A stretch of DNA of 13,201 bases, taken from NCBI GenBank assembly GCA_030670165.1, contig DAOVCF010000033.1, forward strand, positions 1 to 13,201, in the 5' to 3' direction. The notes under the pieces were generated by a model. That model saw only the letters and a list, made by a program, of their open reading frames with translations, was not told the DNA's origin and did no database searches. Each line of letters starts with the position of its first letter. The stretch's first letter is position 1. This stretch comes from Candidatus Stahliibacteriota bacterium (GTDB lineage: Bacteria > Hydrothermota > Tepidihabitantia > B3-TA06). The translations under genes and the position numbers were made by a program. This document shows positions 1 to 8,167 of this stretch, piece after piece.

Positions 1-1290
1 GATGCGGATTTCACCGCCGATCCACGCTCTGGGCCTGCTCCCTTAACGGTGAGTTTTACCGATCTTTCCACCGGCGATCCTACAGAGTGGGAGTGGGACT
101 TCGGCGATACGAGAACATCCACAACCCAGAACCCAACCCACGTCTACGACACCGAGGGTCAGTATACCGTATCACTTACCGTTCGAAACGCGGATGGCGA
201 GGATACCGAGGTAAAAACGAACTACATCACCGTGACGAGCGGCGGCCAGGCCCCTGCAGCGGACTTCACGGCTGCCCCCCGCTCCGGTCCCCCGTCCCTG
301 AGCGTAGTGTTCACCGACCTGTCCACTGAAAACCCGACCTCCTGGTTCTGGGACTTCGGGGACGGTGGAACATCCACAATCCAGAACCCAACCCATATCT
401 ACAACAACGTGGGCACCTACACCGTCTCCCTGACCGCTACCAACGCATACGGCTCGGACACCGAGACAAAACCAGGCTACATTACGGTAAGCAGCGTCCC
501 TCAGCCTCCGGATGCCAACTTCTCCGCCGATCCTACGAGCGGTCCTGCCCCGCTGGACGTTGCCTTCACCGATCTGTCCTCGAACAGCCCTACCTCGTGG
601 TCGTGGAGCTTCGGGGACGGCGGCTCATCGGCGGATCAGAACCCTCAACACACCTACAATACGGCTGGCACCTACACGGTGAGCCTTACAGCTACCAACG
701 CGGACGGTTCGGACACCGAGACAAAAACAAACTACATCACGGTTACCGAGCCTCTTCAGGCGTCGTTCATCGCCAACCCCTCGATGGGGTACGTGCCCCT
801 TACGCACCGCATGGAGGTAACATTTACCGATCAGTCTGTGGGGAATCCAACTTCCTGGAATTGGAAGTTCGGTGACAATGGAACCTCGACCGAGCAGAAC
901 CCCACACACGTCTACACCTCTGCAGGGGAGTTTACCGTTTGGCTGACCGTCTCCAACACCGCCGGGGCTGACTCGACAAGCGACACCGTATGCTTATTTG
1001 TGCTGCCGGGCGAATTCTTCACCCAGGCCGCATCCTTCGCAACCCTCGCCCGGAGCAAGATCGAGATACGCTACGGAACGCCCGTATCCACTAACATCGA
1101 ACTTTTGATTTACAACGTCAACGGCCAGTTGATCAGGCGACTCCTGTCAGAGAAGGTTCCAGCGGGTGAATACGAGACCCTGTGGGATCTGTGCGATGAT
1201 GAGGGTCTTCTGGTTGGACCGGGTGTCTACTTCCTGCGGCTTAAGGCACCAGAAGGACACGCGGCCTCAAAAATCATAGTAACACGCTAA
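1..1290 (+). CDS. PKD-repeat surface protein with FlgD-like C-terminal sorting tail (5' partial)
   Basis: The frame is open from base 1, so the gene starts upstream of the window; the GTG at 49 lies inside the first visible domain and is not a start. The visible 429 residues hold four PKD (Ig-like) domains at about 1-83, 86-168, 171-250 and 252-337. They carry the family signatures W-x-W-x-FGDG, QNPTHxY and GTYTVSLTATN; the fourth is the most divergent. Residues about 338-429 form a different beta domain (YNVNGQLIRRL, PGVYFLRL) that ends a few residues after KIIVTR. This resembles the FlgD-like or type IX secretion C-terminal domains of FCB-type bacteria. I infer an exported, extracellular or cell-surface adhesive or structural protein. 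The stop is followed within 12 bp by the lipoprotein start, consistent with one operon. The ligand is unknown. Confidence 0.85.
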   Translation, partial: DADFTADPRSGPAPLTVSFTDLSTGDPTEWEWDFGDTRTSTTQNPTHVYDTEGQYTVSLTVRNADGEDTEVKTNYITVTSGGQAPAADFTAAPRSGPPSLSVVFTDLSTENPTSWFWDFGDGGTSTIQNPTHIYNNVGTYTVSLTATNAYGSDTETKPGYITVSSVPQPPDANFSADPTSGPAPLDVAFTDLSSNSPTSWSWSFGDGGSSADQNPQHTYNTAGTYTVSLTATNADGSDTETKTNYITVTEPLQASFIANPSMGYVPLTHRMEVTFTDQSVGNPTSWNWKFGDNGTSTEQNPTHVYTSAGEFTVWLTVSNTAGADSTSDTVCLFVLPGEFFTQAASFATLARSKIEIRYGTPVSTNIELLIYNVNGQLIRRLLSEKVPAGEYETLWDLCDDEGLLVGPGVYFLRLKAPEGHAASKIIVTR

Positions 1291-1301
1291 GGAGTGGAAC
1301 A

Positions 1302-2054
1302 ATGAAACGCACACCTCTCATTTTAGCAGTATTTCTTATCCTGACGGCGTTACTGCCCGGGTGCCGTGAGCGCATCGTATATACCGGCCTAGGCGACTGG
1401 CTTCTTCTTGTAGATGACCCGGACGACGGGAACGTGCCTTACAACGGCCACTACCTCCACGTTGATGCGGACTTCTCAGACGACGTCCTGGAGTTCAAAG
1501 TCGAGACGTACGCACCGATCCCTGATGCCTATGATGATGTGATCCTTACGATCTATTTCGATACCGATCAGGATGCTTCAACAGGTCTTTCTACGTCGAT
1601 TCCTGGCTGGGGTGCTGAGGCGGTTCCAAACGACATCGGTGCTGACTTCATGATGTTGGCGGGCGCTGAATTCGGAAAAGACGGCAGGATCAACGAGGAT
1701 GAGATCTATGCATGGGACGGCAACGCCAACGGATGGTCCGAGACACCCGCAGGTTCGGTGCAAGACCCCTATCGCCCGGCAAATACCGACTCGGTAAAGG
1801 GCACCATCAGTTTGGATATCCTTGGCAACCCTACCGGTCAAATTGACGTGGTGGCTATCCTTCTGTGCGATCCAGACGGTGAGGCTTACTACGACCACAT
1901 CCCCGATCAAAACGAGGGGCACGTCACCATTGATCTGGGCAACGGAAGTGTCGTGCAAACAGCTTCATCGGCGGCTGTTGCCATCAACCCAAGTCCAGGT
2001 AGAAGGGTTTCGCTTATCACAGGCAAGGAATTAATCCTCGAGGAGGCCAGATGA
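1302..2054 (+). CDS. Putative lipoprotein with calcium-site-like beta-sandwich domain
   Basis: A 250-residue protein starting at ATG 1302, with an AAGGAG ribosome binding site at 1289-1294. The N-terminus is a lipoprotein signal: MKR, a hydrophobic stretch 6-18, and lipobox L-P-G-C with the lipidated Cys at 21. The residue after Cys is Arg, which under E. coli rules would favour the outer membrane. The mature part is acidic and beta-rich. FDTDQDASTG at 86-95 and D-G-R-I-N-E-D-E at 127-134 look like calcium-binding loops, as found in CBM9-like or DOMON-like extracellular sandwich domains; this assignment is inference. The stop overlaps the next start in ATGA, so translation of the OmpA-like protein is probably coupled to it. 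A shared operon with a PKD protein and an OmpA-like protein suggests a cell-envelope role. The exact function is unknown. Confidence 0.8.
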   Translation: MKRTPLILAVFLILTALLPGCRERIVYTGLGDWLLLVDDPDDGNVPYNGHYLHVDADFSDDVLEFKVETYAPIPDAYDDVILTIYFDTDQDASTGLSTSIPGWGAEAVPNDIGADFMMLAGAEFGKDGRINEDEIYAWDGNANGWSETPAGSVQDPYRPANTDSVKGTISLDILGNPTGQIDVVAILLCDPDGEAYYDHIPDQNEGHVTIDLGNGSVVQTASSAAVAINPSPGRRVSLITGKELILEEAR

Positions 2055-3874
2055 AAAGGACCATCGCCCTTCTTCTAATCGCTGCAAGCCTTGGCTTTGC
2101 CCTACCCACCCTGCAAGGCACCCGAGGCACGGACTTCGTCTCCTCGGCCCGCTGCGAGAATATGGGCTACCTTTGGTTCTATATGGCTTCCGAAGGCTAC
2201 AAGGATCACGTCATCTTCCAGGACTCCGCCGGGGTAGTCCAGAACACATACGACAACTGGGCGGCAAAACCGGTGGTCTCACTGGGATTCACCCCCTGGC
2301 ATTATCTTGAGTTCTCGGCGTATGGTTCCGGCTACTTCTACATGAACGTTGACCCCTCGGCGATGACCTACGGACTCACAGACGTAGGCGGGCACGTGAA
2401 GGGCAGCATACCGTTCACGCCTCTGGATAAACCCCTGTCCATCGCGGTGGGCTTGGACGGATTCTTCCTCATGTCTATCCCCTTCGAGCTCGACGCAGGA
2501 GCTAATCAAACAATGAGCCAGTATCTGGGCTACTACCCATTCGAGGAGGCGGGTCCTGAGTTCGGCGGCAAGCTACTCTTCTCGCTCGAATCGCAGTATA
2601 TCTCCGCTCATCTCAACGGCGGCTACTGGTACCGAAGCGTCCATAACTTTGGCCCGGATTCCACCGTCTCCTACCCACAGACCATCATAGGCGGCTTTGC
2701 TATTGAATCTTCACCCTTGAAGTGGTTTAATCTGTTTGCGGAGTTCAACCTGAACTACGGCCTTCCGATGGGTTCACCACAGGCCAGCCTAACCGGAATA
2801 TCCACCCATGCCAGCGCCGGAGCAAGACTGCCGGTCTACCTCGGTCCCAACTTTGCGTTTATGTTACACGTCGGCGGCGGCGCCGACCCGATGGACTTCA
2901 CTGCCACCTCCTCACTTTACGCAGGTCTGGGTATCGGCGGAGACCTGATCCGCCCCAAGGAAAAGCTGATTGAAGGTCTGGTAAAGGATGCTGAGACCGG
3001 ACAACCAATCGAGGGCGCCAGGATAGAACTTTCAGGAGACCTGATAGACACAGTTTTCTACTCGGACAGCACGGGCCGGTTCACTCTGCCCGAACTTATG
3101 GAAGGCGACGAGATCAACGCAACCAAGGAAGACTATCATCCTGAGGCGGTTACAGCCGAGGAGGTCGGCGAGGCGCTCACCCTTACCATTGCTATGGATT
3201 CAATAAAGGAGTCCTTTATCGCAGGCATAGTCGCAGACGCCGAGACCGCAGACCCGCTGCGTGCGGTGGTAAGCTTCCATGACATCGAGACGGGCGAGGT
3301 TCTCCCTTCTATCTCATCCGATGCTGTCACCGGATACTTCCGAACAAAAATCGAACCCGCTACCTACCGTATGAAGACTAAAGCGCCGGGTTATCACGAA
3401 GACCACACCACCCTGACCATCGGAACCGCCGAAAACAAGATGGTTGATATATTCCTTACCCCTGAAGAGAAGCCCAAACCGGTCGAACTTAAGCCTGTCA
3501 CCATAACCGGCTTCGGCAGGGGACACAGCGAGGTCGGTTTCGAACAGATGGCGCAGCTTGAGAAGGTGGCCGAACTCCTCGAGGAGAACCCCGATGCTAC
3601 TGTAGTCATAACCGGACACACCGACAGCGTAGGCTCGGATGGTGTCAACCTTCAGATAGGCAGAAGGCGAGCCGAAGCTGTAGCCGGCTATCTTCTGATG
3701 CGCGGTATCAAGGTAACCCGGATGCAGATCGCGACCGGCGGCGAACGCTATCCAGTGGGCGACAACCGCTACCGCAGCGGGCGCAGAGCCAATCGCCGGG
3801 TAGAGCTTGTGTTCTCTCGAGAGGCTTCGGAGAAGATCTCAGAAGGAGTGCTAAGACCTCCTACGAGGAAATAA
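2051..3874 (+). CDS. OmpA-family outer membrane protein with two carboxypeptidase-regulatory-like domains
   Basis: A 607-residue protein. ATG 2051 overlaps the lipoprotein stop by 4 bp and has a perfect AGGAGG at 2041-2046. A signal peptide covers residues 1-17, with likely cleavage after LGFA. Residues about 20-300 are rich in aromatic and Gly residues with alternating patterns, as expected of an outer-membrane beta barrel. Two Ig-like CarboxypepD_reg/CNA-B-type domains follow, at about 307-380 (GLVKDAETGQPIEGARIEL) and 390-470 (GIVADAETADPLRAVVSF). The C-terminal OmpA/MotB domain spans about 483-598. It has GHTDSVG at 522-528 and NRRVEL at 581-586, which supply the Asp and Arg that bind diaminopimelate in peptidoglycan in this family. 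The likely role is tethering the outer membrane to the cell wall. The two Ig-like inserts between barrel and anchor are less usual than a plain linker. It is the last gene of the operon, followed by a terminator. Confidence 0.88.
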   Translation: MKRTIALLLIAASLGFALPTLQGTRGTDFVSSARCENMGYLWFYMASEGYKDHVIFQDSAGVVQNTYDNWAAKPVVSLGFTPWHYLEFSAYGSGYFYMNVDPSAMTYGLTDVGGHVKGSIPFTPLDKPLSIAVGLDGFFLMSIPFELDAGANQTMSQYLGYYPFEEAGPEFGGKLLFSLESQYISAHLNGGYWYRSVHNFGPDSTVSYPQTIIGGFAIESSPLKWFNLFAEFNLNYGLPMGSPQASLTGISTHASAGARLPVYLGPNFAFMLHVGGGADPMDFTATSSLYAGLGIGGDLIRPKEKLIEGLVKDAETGQPIEGARIELSGDLIDTVFYSDSTGRFTLPELMEGDEINATKEDYHPEAVTAEEVGEALTLTIAMDSIKESFIAGIVADAETADPLRAVVSFHDIETGEVLPSISSDAVTGYFRTKIEPATYRMKTKAPGYHEDHTTLTIGTAENKMVDIFLTPEEKPKPVELKPVTITGFGRGHSEVGFEQMAQLEKVAELLEENPDATVVITGHTDSVGSDGVNLQIGRRRAEAVAGYLLMRGIKVTRMQIATGGERYPVGDNRYRSGRRANRRVELVFSREASEKISEGVLRPPTRK

Positions 3875-3896
3875 TCAAACGGGTTTATAAGATAGA

Positions 3897-3924
3897 AGCG
3901 CGGCCTGTGGTCGCGCTTTTTTTT
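3897..3924 (+). terminator. Intrinsic terminator of the surface-protein operon
   Basis: A 9-bp stem (3897-3905 with 3909-3917, one G-U pair) closes a TGT loop and is followed directly by a run of Ts to 3924. It starts 22 bp after the OmpA-like stop. On the minus strand the stem is preceded by As but followed by a poor U-tract, so it probably stops only plus-strand transcription. The convergent hydrolase gene ends 15 bp away. Confidence 0.9.
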
Positions 3925-3939
3925 AGGTAAATAATGCAA

Positions 3940-4584
3940 TTAATCTTGAAGGAAGGAATTAATCCTTAGAATCGTGTTAAAAAGTGCGCACCCCCCGTGA
4001 CCGGACAGAACCAGGGTCTCGGGTTCAAGAACTCCTTTGAGCTTCTCCAGAGACTGCATAAGGGTCTGCTCGTCACCTCCGGGAAGATCGCTGCGTCCGA
4101 TGGAGTCTGCGAAAAGCGTGTCGCCGGTGAACGCCCAGCGCCTCTTGCGTTCGATAAAACACACGCTGCCAGGCGAGTGGCCGGGCGTGTGGATGAGGTT
4201 TAAGGAGATGCTTCCGATATTAAAACTCCACCCCTCCTTAAAGGTCACGTAGGACTCGAATGGTTCGTCACGATAGCCGAGTCCTTCAAAATCATGCGGC
4301 ACACGGTTGAGTAACAACTTGTCGTCAGGATGTATTCCTGCCTTCCAACCCTTCTTCACGAGCTCAGGGCAAAACCCGGTATGATCAAAGTGCCCGTGGG
4401 TAAGAAGGATCATCCGCGATTCAAGATGATTCAGGGATTCAACCCGCTTGCGGAGCTCATCGGCGGCAAAACCGGGATCTATAAGGATGGCCGAATCCTC
4501 GGTTGTTAAAAGATAACAGTTGACCTCAAGTGAACCAACAATAAACCGCTCCAGGATGACGTCATCTATCTTCGATCTCTGCAA
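3940..4584 (-). CDS. MBL-fold metallo-hydrolase (glyoxalase II-like)
   Basis: A 214-residue metallo-beta-lactamase-fold protein of compact hydroxyacylglutathione-hydrolase-like size. The metal ligands are visible in order: H63-x-H65-x-D67-H68 in LTHGHFDHTG, H136 in HTPGHSPGS, D155 in FTGDTLF, and H196 in LSGHGG. These are the residues for a two-metal site. GDTLFADSIGRSD is typical of the glyoxalase II-like branch, so thioester or related ester hydrolysis in the cytoplasm is likely, but the substrate cannot be read from sequence. The start is TTG at 4584. No ATG lies nearby in frame, and AAGGAG sits 7 bases upstream of that TTG on the minus strand. A MITE-like repeat separates it from uvrC. 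A TAAAAT that could serve as a -10 lies at 4603-4608, at the edge of that repeat. Confidence 0.87.
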   Translation of the reverse strand: MQRSKIDDVILERFIVGSLEVNCYLLTTEDSAILIDPGFAADELRKRVESLNHLESRMILLTHGHFDHTGFCPELVKKGWKAGIHPDDKLLLNRVPHDFEGLGYRDEPFESYVTFKEGWSFNIGSISLNLIHTPGHSPGSVCFIERKRRWAFTGDTLFADSIGRSDLPGGDEQTLMQSLEKLKGVLEPETLVLSGHGGCALFNTILRINSFLQD

Positions 4585-4740
4585 AAACTCTCCTTGAGGA
4601 CTATTTTAACCACAGATTACACAGATTAACACGGATTTCAATTATTTTGTTATCCGCAGATTAACGCAGATAGGCACCCTCACCTCCACCGTTCCTTCGG
4701 AGCGGCGTCCTCATCCCAGAGGGAGAGGAAAACCGTATCT

Positions 4741-4763
4741 CCCCTCTCCCCTTGGGAGAGGGG
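4741..4763. repeat. Perfect 10-bp hairpin CCCCTCTCCC/GGGAGAGGGG
   Basis: Arms 4741-4750 and 4754-4763 are perfectly complementary around a CTT loop. It sits in the non-coding stretch between uvrC and the hydrolase gene. There is no U-tract after it on either strand, so it is not a standard intrinsic terminator. Confidence 0.8.
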
Positions 4764-4776
4764 TAGGGGGTGAGGG

Positions 4777-4810
4777 ATTGCGATCTTTTCGCCCATGGCG
4801 AAAAGGAGCA
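4777..4810 (+). repeat. GATC-hairpin repeat, copy 1
   Basis: The left flank ATTGCGATCTTTT and right flank AAAAGGAGCA bracket a stem CTTTTCGCC/GGCGAAAAG (4785-4793 with 4797-4805) around CAT. The same flanks recur around different stems at 9777-9813, 9906-9935 and 11601-11632. This copy lies inside the MITE-like element. Confidence 0.75.
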
Positions 4811-4837
4811 TTCTAATCTGCGCAATCTGCGGTTTCA

Positions 4838-6628
4838 TCATCCCTTGTGAAAATGTCGGTAGATTGTCTCCGCTAACGCAGTACCTATTCCAGGAGCAGC
4901 TCTTAACTCTTCGATAGAAGCCTTACGGATACGCGGCACCGAACCGAAAAACTGAATCAAGTCCTTTGCGCGTTTTGGCCCTACCCCTGGGATCGCGTCA
5001 AGCTCAGATGAAAGCGTAGCTTTTTTGCGAAGCTTGCGGTGATAGGTGATTGCGAACCGGTGCGAGGAGTTTCGGATACGCTTGAGGAGCTTGAGCACCG
5101 GATCGCTGCCAGGGATCACAACCTCCCTGCCGTCCCGACCGAACAGATGATCGTGGGTTTTGGCGAACGCGAAGACAGAAAGGGCGACGTCTATCTTGTT
5201 GAGAAGCTCTCGGACTACGGAGAGCTGACCCTTGCCGCCGTCGAGGATAAGAAGGTCGGGAAGTTCCTTGCCCTCCTTCTGCAATCGGGAGATGCGGCGA
5301 GCGACAACCTCGGCCATCATCGCCGGATCGTTGGCTCCTTCGACGGTTTTTATCTTGAACTTGCGGTAAAGGGACTTGGCGGGACGCGAGTTGCGGAACA
5401 CCACGACGGAACCGGTGGGGTTTGTGCCATGGATGTTGGAGATGTCGATCATCTCGATGCGGTGAGGGACGCCTGGGAGATGAAGGTAGTCTTGAAGTTT
5501 TTCCAATAGCGGATCGGTGCGCGGGGCTTGCTTGTCCTGCGCCAGTGCCAGCTTCGCGTTCTCGAAGGCAACAGCCAAAAGATGCCGTTTCTCCTCACGC
5601 ACATTGGCAGAAAGCTGCACCTTTTTATCCCGATACTGCTTGAACCAATCGATGAAAACCTGGGGGGCTTCAGGAAGAACGGGAAGAACAATCTCCGAGG
5701 GGACATCAAAGGTATGAGTGTAGATGGATCGCAGCACGGTGTGGATGAGATCGGCGTCGGCGGCATGAGTGGGCACGGTGAGCATGAACGTTTCACATCC
5801 GTAGAGCCTGCGTTCACGAAGCTTGAGGAGTACGGCTGCGGCGCGGGATGCGTGTCGAGCAACTGCGATGAAGTCGCGCGGGGTTGCGTCGTGCGAGGCT
5901 TCACGTGAATGGTGTTTGACCTCGCGGATGGCGAGAAGCTGATCTCTGAGAAGGGCTGCCACCTCGAACTGCTCGGAGTCCGATACCTCCCACATGCGGC
6001 GTTCGGTTTCCTCTTCGAGTTCCTCGGAGCGCCCCATGAGGAAGTCTATAAGTCCTTTAAGCTGGTTTGCATACTCCTCCTTGGGGAACCCCTTCTGACA
6101 TGGGGCGGAGCAGAGCTTGAGCTGAAACAAAAGACAGGGGCGTTCGGGATGGTCGTCAGGAAGATCGTAGTGACAGGTGCGGATCTTGAAGATGCGCTTC
6201 ACCGCATCGAGAGTTTTTCGCAGGTTCTTGGCAGAGGAGTAGGGACCGAAGAGCAGGCTGCCGTCACGGCGCTCGTTGCGCGTAACAAAGATGCGCGGAA
6301 ACGCTTCCTTGACGGTAACCTTGAGGTATGGGTAGCGCTTGTCGTCTCGGTAGCGGATGTTGTAGCGGGGTCTTGAGAGCTTGATCAGGTTCTCTTCGTA
6401 GATGAGAGCCTCAGCCTCGGTCGCGGTAAGGGTCAAATCGAGGAGCGCGGCCTTATCAACAAACGCCCTGGCCTTGGGTTCGGTTGGCGAGAGGTAGGAA
6501 TGCAGACGATTGGAAAGGTCAGCCGCCTTGCCAACGTAGAGAACGCGATTGCGGGCGTCCTTGAATACGTAAACTCCCGGCTTATGCGGAGCGGCGTTTA
6601 TGCGTTCGCGGACTCGAGGATCGATCAC
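4838..6628 (-). CDS. uvrC: Excinuclease ABC subunit C (UvrC)
   Basis: A 596-residue nucleotide excision repair nuclease that cuts damaged DNA on both sides of the lesion with UvrA and UvrB. Domains in order: GIY-YIG nuclease at about 14-95 (GVY at 18-20, YVG at 31-33), a four-cysteine cluster C152/C165/C173/C177 matching the site reported to hold an iron-sulfur cluster in UvrC, the UvrB-binding UVR motif at about 192-236, an RNase H-like endonuclease domain at about 340-535, and a tandem helix-hairpin-helix at about 540-596 (IPGVGPKRA, APGIGTALA). Catalytic candidates are D395 (EMIDISN), D463 (LILDGG) and H523 (RNSSHRF). Length and architecture are complete. The GTG start overlaps the rtcB stop as GTGA, so the two genes are probably translationally coupled. 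Two tandem TGA stops close the gene, directly against the repeat element. Confidence 0.97.
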   Translation of the reverse strand: MIDPRVRERINAAPHKPGVYVFKDARNRVLYVGKAADLSNRLHSYLSPTEPKARAFVDKAALLDLTLTATEAEALIYEENLIKLSRPRYNIRYRDDKRYPYLKVTVKEAFPRIFVTRNERRDGSLLFGPYSSAKNLRKTLDAVKRIFKIRTCHYDLPDDHPERPCLLFQLKLCSAPCQKGFPKEEYANQLKGLIDFLMGRSEELEEETERRMWEVSDSEQFEVAALLRDQLLAIREVKHHSREASHDATPRDFIAVARHASRAAAVLLKLRERRLYGCETFMLTVPTHAADADLIHTVLRSIYTHTFDVPSEIVLPVLPEAPQVFIDWFKQYRDKKVQLSANVREEKRHLLAVAFENAKLALAQDKQAPRTDPLLEKLQDYLHLPGVPHRIEMIDISNIHGTNPTGSVVVFRNSRPAKSLYRKFKIKTVEGANDPAMMAEVVARRISRLQKEGKELPDLLILDGGKGQLSVVRELLNKIDVALSVFAFAKTHDHLFGRDGREVVIPGSDPVLKLLKRIRNSSHRFAITYHRKLRKKATLSSELDAIPGVGPKRAKDLIQFFGSVPRIRKASIEELRAAPGIGTALAETIYRHFHKG

Positions 6629-8085
6629 CCTTTGATGACCCCCAACGGCTTCATCCGCGCGACCTTTGCCGAGATGCCCGCGTTGTGCGTCACCTCCACC
6701 ACCTCGTCCACGTCCTTGTATGCCTCGGGCGTCTCCTCTGCAAGAGTCTTGGTGCTGACCGATAGAACCAGGATTCCTTCACGTTCCAGACGGGATTTGA
6801 CCTCGTGGCCACTAACCTCCCGCAGCGCCCTGGAGCGCGACCACACTCTGCCTGCGCCGTGACAGGTGGAGCCGAAGCTTGCCGACATTGCTTTGGTGGT
6901 GCCAACGAGAACGTAGGATGCGGTGCCCATGTCTCCGGGTATGATCACCGGCTGTCCGATCTCCTGATAGTCTTTGGGTATATCAGGATGTCCGGGCCCG
7001 AACGCACGGGTGGCGCCTTTACGGTGCACGCAGAGCTTTCTGGGTTGTCCGTTGACCTCGTGCTCCTCGAACTTGGCGATGTTATGGGCTACGTCATAGA
7101 CAAGGTGAAGACCCAGTTTTTCTGCGCCCATGCCGAAGGTCTGCTCGAACGCCTCTCTGACCCAGTGCATTATCGCCTGGCGGTTGGCCCAGGCGTAGTT
7201 TGCAGCCCCGGCCATGCCGCCGAAGTAGGCGCGGCCTTCAGGCGAAGTGATAGGTGCACAGGCAAGCTGGCGGTCAGGGATGGTGAGATGATACTTCGCA
7301 ACAGCGTGACCAAGATTTTTCACCGCGTCGTCGCACACCTGGTAGCCGAACCCGCGCGATCCGGTATGAATCATCACAACGACCTGACCTTTTCGTAAAC
7401 CCATGACCTCGGCGGCCTTCTCATCGTATATCTCATCCACCTGCTGGATCTCCATGAAGTGGTTGCCCGCACCCAGGGTACCGATCTGGGCAAGCCCGCG
7501 CTCGTAGGCTCTGTCAGATACTGCCGAGGGGTCAGCTCCGTCAAGGCTTCCTTCTTCCTCGGTGTGAGTCAGATCCTCGTCCCAGCCGTATCCTTTATTC
7601 ACCGCCCAGCGCGCCCCCTGCACCAGAACCTTTTGTAACTCACTGCGGGAAATGCGGATTCTTCCTTTCTTTCCGACCCCGGCAGGCACTGCATCGTATA
7701 TGGCCTGCATCAGGTTGCGCAGTTTGGGCTTGAGTTCCGGGACATCGAGGTCGGTTCTCAGCAAACGAATCCCGCAGTTGATGTCGTAGCCCACGCCGCC
7801 TGGTGAGATAATCCCATTATCTACATCGAATGCGGCCACCCCGCCGATTGGGAAACCGTACCCCCAGTGGATGTCGGGCATGGCCATGGATGGTCCCACG
7901 ATTCCGGGAAGGCAAGCCACGTTCTCCACCTGCTGGGGTGCGTTGTCTTTGATAAGAGTAGGAAGAAGCTTCTCGCTTGTAAATATGATACCGTCGGTCC
8001 GCATACCGCCCGATTTAGGGATTCGCCACCGATTTTGATCCAGCCGCTCCAGCTTACCTTGGTATCCTTGCTTTTGATTACTCAT
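6625..8085 (-). CDS. rtcB: RNA-splicing ligase RtcB
   Basis: A 486-residue GTP- and Mn-dependent RNA ligase that joins 2',3'-cyclic phosphate (or 3'-phosphate) ends to 5'-OH ends; it is known in tRNA splicing and RNA repair. Conserved residues, numbered from ATG 8085: D101 and C104 in GYDINCG, H209 in GAGNHF, H240 in MIHTGSRG, H334 in DVAHNIAK, and H409 in STCHGAGR. H409 is the histidine that takes GMP. The protein is full length. A TTG one codon earlier (8088) is possible, but ATG 8085 fits the promoter: a consensus TTGACA/TATAAT pair places the transcript start on this ATG, and no Shine-Dalgarno sequence is visible. It heads an operon with uvrC (4-bp overlap). No archease or RtcA gene is present in the window. 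Confidence 0.97.
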   Translation of the reverse strand: MSNQKQGYQGKLERLDQNRWRIPKSGGMRTDGIIFTSEKLLPTLIKDNAPQQVENVACLPGIVGPSMAMPDIHWGYGFPIGGVAAFDVDNGIISPGGVGYDINCGIRLLRTDLDVPELKPKLRNLMQAIYDAVPAGVGKKGRIRISRSELQKVLVQGARWAVNKGYGWDEDLTHTEEEGSLDGADPSAVSDRAYERGLAQIGTLGAGNHFMEIQQVDEIYDEKAAEVMGLRKGQVVVMIHTGSRGFGYQVCDDAVKNLGHAVAKYHLTIPDRQLACAPITSPEGRAYFGGMAGAANYAWANRQAIMHWVREAFEQTFGMGAEKLGLHLVYDVAHNIAKFEEHEVNGQPRKLCVHRKGATRAFGPGHPDIPKDYQEIGQPVIIPGDMGTASYVLVGTTKAMSASFGSTCHGAGRVWSRSRALREVSGHEVKSRLEREGILVLSVSTKTLAEETPEAYKDVDEVVEVTHNAGISAKVARMKPLGVIKG

Positions 8086-8091
8086 CAAAGT

Positions 8092-8120
8092 ATTATAGAA
8101 GAACGTGATTGAACTGTCAA
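8092..8120 (-). promoter_or_regulatory. Consensus sigma70 promoter for rtcB-uvrC, predicted leaderless
   Basis: Reading the minus strand, a perfect TTGACA (8115-8120) is followed by a 17-bp spacer and a perfect TATAAT (8092-8097). Six bases then separate the -10 box from the ATG at 8085-8083, so the expected +1 falls on the A of the start codon. That leaves no room for a ribosome binding site and predicts a leaderless mRNA. Confidence 0.85.
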
Positions 8121-8167
8121 GCTGTAGAAACGACGCGCGGGGGCTGGGTCAAAACCCCTGTAGGGAC

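Larger units (their letters stand above)
4608..4834. mobile_element. MITE-like repeat element with 21-bp terminal inverted repeats
   Basis: The ends 4608-4628 and 4814-4834 are inverted copies matching at 18 of 21 bases; the three differences are all A/G transitions. A third, related copy lies directly repeated at 4652-4672. Between them is a second nested inverted pair (CCCTCACC near 4677, GGTGAGGG at 4769-4776), a perfect hairpin at 4741-4763, and a GATC-type hairpin at 4777-4810. There is no open reading frame of note, and I see no clear target-site duplication. The right end begins directly after two tandem stop codons of uvrC. CAGATTA-rich repeats of this style are common in uncultured bacterial genomes. 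That it moved as a unit is inference; it may instead be several repeats stacked together. Confidence 0.6.

Noticed and set aside
5039..6376. Several plus-strand open frames opposite uvrC (up to 156 residues)
   Set aside because: They are shadows of uvrC, whose motifs cover the whole length.
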